Assembly (NCBI RefSeq): GCF_004522155.1
Contig: NZ_SDEA01000001.1
Span: 186,001-250,000 of the forward strand
Reading direction: 5' to 3'
Length of the DNA: 64,000 nt
Source: Paracoccus luteus
Lineage (GTDB): Bacteria > Pseudomonadota > Alphaproteobacteria > Rhodobacterales > Rhodobacteraceae
Position 1 is the first letter of the stretch. Each line of letters starts with the position of its first letter. A program made the translations under genes and the position numbers. Under the pieces are notes generated by a model that worked only from the letters and a program-made list of their open reading frames with translations, had not been told where the DNA came from and ran no database searches. This document shows, piece by piece, positions 59,316 to 64,000 of this stretch.

Positions 59316-60272
59316 ATGACGCAGGTGACGCTGAGGGTCGCGACGCGGGATTGGGACTATCTGACCCCGCTGGTCCTGAACGAGGTCGCGTCCGACCGTC
59401 TGCGGCTGGACATCGACCGCGTCGGCACGCTGGTCGGCAAGGCGGGCGGGCCGTATGACGCCGCGGAAACCTCGTTCAGCCGCTATGTTTCGGCCTGCGC
59501 GCAGGGTGACGACAGCATCGTGGGCGTCCCCAATTTCATCATGCGCGGCTTTCGCCATCGCTGCGTCATCGTGCGTGCCGACAGCCCGCTGCAGGCGCTG
59601 GGCGAGTTGAAGGGCAAGCGGATCGGCGTCACCGGCTGGCGCGATTCGGGCAATACCTGGACCCGCGCCGCGCTGCGCCGCGAGGGCGTGGGGGTCGAGG
59701 ATGCGATGTGGTTCGCAGGCCGCCTGACCGGCGCGCATCCGGTCACCGACCGTCTTGACGGCTTTGGCCGCCCGGGCCGGATCGAGGCGATGCCGGACGA
59801 GGAACCGATGATGGACGCCCTTGCCCGCGGCGCGCTGGATGCGGTGTTCACCCCCTTCATGCCCGACGGCTATTTTTCGGCCGCCAGCCCATTCCGCCAG
59901 CTTGTGCCGGATTTCGTCGCCGCGGAGCGGGCGTATTTCGACGATGTGGGCTATATCCCCGGCATGCACATGATCACCCTCACCGCCAAGGTGAACGAGG
60001 CGCATCCCTGGGCGGGGGCCGAGATCAGCCGCATGATCGACGACTCGCGCCGCATCTGGACGGCCAAGCGCCGCAAATACGCCGATACCAGCCCGTGGAC
60101 GCTGGACGAGTTGCTGCGCGCCGCGCGCGACCTGCCCGAGGATGTGGACGCAAGCGGCCTGGCGGCGAACCGGCGCATGATCGACGATTTCGGCCGCGAA
60201 CTGCACGAACAGGGCATCCTGGACCGCGCGCTGGGGGCCGATGACCTGTTTCCCGATTCCTGCGTGCCGTGA
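59316..60272 (+). CDS. Decarboxylase-like / periplasmic-binding-fold protein without signal peptide
   Basis: 318 residues with a type II periplasmic-binding fold, related to the 4,5-dihydroxyphthalate decarboxylase-like/NMT1 group. It starts directly with TLRVATRDWDYLTPLVLNEV and has no signal peptide, so it should be cytoplasmic and may be an enzyme rather than a transport receptor. Other segments are ETSFSRYV, LKGKRIGVTGWRDSGNTW and YIPGMHMITL. First gene of a MocR-flanked operon; a complete amino acid ABC system follows. Function is a guess. Confidence 0.6.
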   Translation: MTQVTLRVATRDWDYLTPLVLNEVASDRLRLDIDRVGTLVGKAGGPYDAAETSFSRYVSACAQGDDSIVGVPNFIMRGFRHRCVIVRADSPLQALGELKGKRIGVTGWRDSGNTWTRAALRREGVGVEDAMWFAGRLTGAHPVTDRLDGFGRPGRIEAMPDEEPMMDALARGALDAVFTPFMPDGYFSAASPFRQLVPDFVAAERAYFDDVGYIPGMHMITLTAKVNEAHPWAGAEISRMIDDSRRIWTAKRRKYADTSPWTLDELLRAARDLPEDVDASGLAANRRMIDDFGRELHEQGILDRALGADDLFPDSCVP

Positions 60273-60309
60273 CGCGGCAGGACCACCGACAGACCGAGGA
60301 GGAATGACC

Positions 60310-61185
60310 ATGATGACCAGCAAACTCGCGCTCGCTGCGCTGTTTTCGATGACCGTTGCGCTGCCCGCGGCGGCGCAACTGGCGCAGAACGACGAACTGC
60401 GCGCCCGTCTGCCGCCCGAGATCCTGAAGTCCGGCCAGATGGTCTCGGTGAACAACGGCTCGTTCCCGCCCTATCAGATCGTCGAGGGCACCGAGCTGAC
60501 CGGCGCCACCCGCGACCTGTCCGACGCCATCGGCCAACTGCTGGGGGTCGAGATCACCCACACCTCGGTCGCGGGCCTTCCGGCGGTGCTGACCGGGATC
60601 GCGTCGGGCCGCTATACTTTCGCGATCGGCCCGGTGGGCGATTATCCCGACCGCGAGGCGGCCAACGATTTCGTGGACTGGGTCAAGGAATATGTCGTGT
60701 TCGGCGTCCAGTCGGGCAACCCGGCCGGGATCACCGACCTTGCCGCGACCTGCGGCAAGCGGATCGCGGTGATGGCGGGCGGATCGGCCGAGGGCGTCAT
60801 CAACACGCAATCCGCCAACTGCGTCGCCGAAGGCAAGCCGGCGGTCGAGGTGCAGTCGTTCGCCGACCAGCCCAGTTCGATCCTTGCCGTGCGGTCGAAC
60901 CGCTCGGACGCGTTCTTTTCCTCGCAGGCGCCGCTGACCCATTTCGTCCAGCAGTCGGGCGGGGCGCTGGAACTGGCGGCGGTGGGACAGGACAACGGGT
61001 TTGGCGACATCCACCAGGGCGCGGTCGTGCCCAAGGATTCGCCGCTGGGTCCGGTGCTGCTGGATGCCTTCCAGATCCTGATGGACAACGGCACCTACAA
61101 GGAAATCATGACCAAATGGGGCCTTGAGGGCAACATGACCGACGCGCCCGGCATCAACCTTGCCGGGAAGGAAGCCGCGCAATGA
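60310..61185 (+). CDS. Polar amino acid ABC transporter substrate-binding protein
   Basis: 291-residue periplasmic binding protein of family 3 (SBP_bac_3). The signal peptide ends LPAAAAQ. The mature part has MVSVNNGSFPPYQIVEGTELTGATRDLSDAIG, the amino-acid-binding start, then GIASGRYTFAIGPVGDYPDRE and KWGLEGN at the end. Starts at 60304, 60310 and 60313 are all near; 60310 lies 7 bases from a GAGGAGGA. Ligand unknown. Stop overlaps the permease start (ATGA). Confidence 0.88.
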   Translation: MMTSKLALAALFSMTVALPAAAQLAQNDELRARLPPEILKSGQMVSVNNGSFPPYQIVEGTELTGATRDLSDAIGQLLGVEITHTSVAGLPAVLTGIASGRYTFAIGPVGDYPDREAANDFVDWVKEYVVFGVQSGNPAGITDLAATCGKRIAVMAGGSAEGVINTQSANCVAEGKPAVEVQSFADQPSSILAVRSNRSDAFFSSQAPLTHFVQQSGGALELAAVGQDNGFGDIHQGAVVPKDSPLGPVLLDAFQILMDNGTYKEIMTKWGLEGNMTDAPGINLAGKEAAQ

Positions 61186-62092
61186 GCGCAGCTGACCGGA
61201 CGGCCGGGCTTGCCCGGCCCGACGACCCGCTGCGCGACGTCGCCCGCGCCCATCGCCCGTTCCCCTGGGGACGGGTCGCCCTGTGGGCCGTGGTGCTGGT
61301 GTTCGTGGCCGATTTCGCGCTGCTGGTCGCGGGGAACGAAAGTTTCGGCTGGCCGGTCGTCTTCCGCTATCTGTTCGATCCGGTCGTCCTGCAGGGCCTG
61401 TCGGTCACGCTGATCCTGACGGTCGTGGCCATGACGCTGGGCGTGGCGCTGGGCCTGCCCATCGCCATCGCCCGCATGTCCGACGACAAGCTGCTGGGCG
61501 GGCTGGCGTGGATTTTCGTCTGGTTCTTCCGCGGCACCCCGCTGCTGGTGCAGCTTATCATCCTTTACAACCTGTCGTTCCTGTTCCCGCAGCTTTCCAT
61601 CTCGGTCCCGTTCGGGCCGACGCTGCTCAGCTGGAACACCAACGACGTCATCACGCCGCTGACCGCCGCCATCCTCGGCCTTGCGCTGAACGAGGCCGCC
61701 TATATGGCCGAGATCATCCGCGCCGGCCTGCTGTCGGTCGAACGCGGCCAGATCGAGACCGCCGAGTCCTTTGGCATGAGCCGGGGCCGGACCTTGCGGC
61801 GGATCGTGCTGCCGCAGGCGATGCGCGCCATCGTGCCGCCCACCGGCAACCAGTTGATCAGCATGATCAAGGGCACGTCGCTGGTCAGCGTCATCGCAAT
61901 GTCGGACCTGCTGTATTCCGTGCAGTCGATCTATAACCGCACGTTCGAGGTCATCCCGCTGCTGCTGGTCGCGGTGATCTGGTATCTGGCGATCACGTCC
62001 ATCCTGAACGTCGTCCAAAGCCGCATCGAACGCTATTATGGTCGCGGGCATGACCGGGCCGCCGTCGCCGCCGACCTTCCGCAGGAGGCGAA

Positions 62093-62096
<4 letters not shown>
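61182..62096 (+). CDS. Polar amino acid ABC transporter permease (HisM/GlnP type)
   Basis: 304-residue inner-membrane permease with a 40-residue cytoplasmic N-terminal extension and about five to six membrane segments. [20 protein letters not shown] begins the core, and the ATPase-contact EAA loop is [19 protein letters not shown] near 195-215. Only one permease gene is present, so it probably forms a homodimer. Coupled by ATGA to both neighbours. Confidence 0.9.
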
Positions 62097-62887
<791 letters not shown>

Positions 62888-62907
62888 CCACCGCAGGAGC
62901 ACGCAAG

Positions 62908-64000
<1,093 letters not shown>

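Overview
The window looks like chromosomal DNA from a high-GC alphaproteobacterium of the Rhodobacterales, probably Paracoccus or a close relative. This rests on the very high third-position GC, the dusB-ntrB-ntrC-ntrY-ntrX operon, ntrC and ntrX products without a GAFTGA loop, hemP, a tripartite tricarboxylate transporter and a DnaJ-like/bolA pair. I see no rRNA, tRNA, CRISPR array, phage or insertion sequence. Genes are tightly packed, and many neighbours share ATGA or TGATG stop/start overlaps.

Layout. 1-3030: an rluB-type pseudouridine synthase whose frame is entered upstream, runs through 255 consecutive GAC codons, and ends in a 36-bp repeat array broken by a 17-C run; then a tiny hemP. 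3109-6168: zinc uptake, with znuA divergent from zur-znuC-znuB. 6369-10274: a small acidic secreted protein and a convergent lipoprotein-yjbH-yjbF exopolysaccharide-type operon. 10400-19481: sdaA divergent from the nitrogen-control operon dusB-ntrBC-ntrYX, with a 116-bp tandem duplication at the ntrB/ntrC junction. 19668-26359: hfq-hflX, hisC-tyrA, a DUF2125 protein, a ChaC-like cyclotransferase and a GT8-like glycosyltransferase. 26594-33340: a LacI-type regulator divergent from a sugar catabolism/ABC import operon. 33504-40939: a DctB/DctD-type two-component pair followed by tctC-tctB-tctA-tctC. 41128-43469: a PoxB/acetolactate-synthase-like TPP enzyme and a DUF421 membrane protein. 43695-52725: NAD(P)HX repair, a histidine phosphatase, a zinc alcohol dehydrogenase, and central carbon genes (class I aldolase, pgk, glpX) interleaved with two cyclophilins, a DnaJ-like protein and BolA. 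53083-57493: an Old Yellow Enzyme homologue, a HpcH/HpaI aldolase, a PAS-HWE histidine kinase and a fatty acid desaturase. 57886-64000: a MocR-type regulator divergent from a putative import/catabolic operon (decarboxylase-like protein, polar amino acid ABC transporter, M20 amidohydrolase running off the window).

Most of the window is ordinary housekeeping and transport. The unusual parts are the giant poly-Asp codon tract and broken repeat tail of the RluB homologue, the chimeric NtrC'-NtrB' mini-ORF with its two TGATG junctions, an NtrC with Arg in place of the Walker A lysine, a DctD-type activator with GAFPGA, and the undefined LacI- and MocR-controlled catabolic clusters. Some of these, above all the GAC tract and the poly-C run, could be assembly or base-calling artefacts and must be read that way until raw reads are checked.
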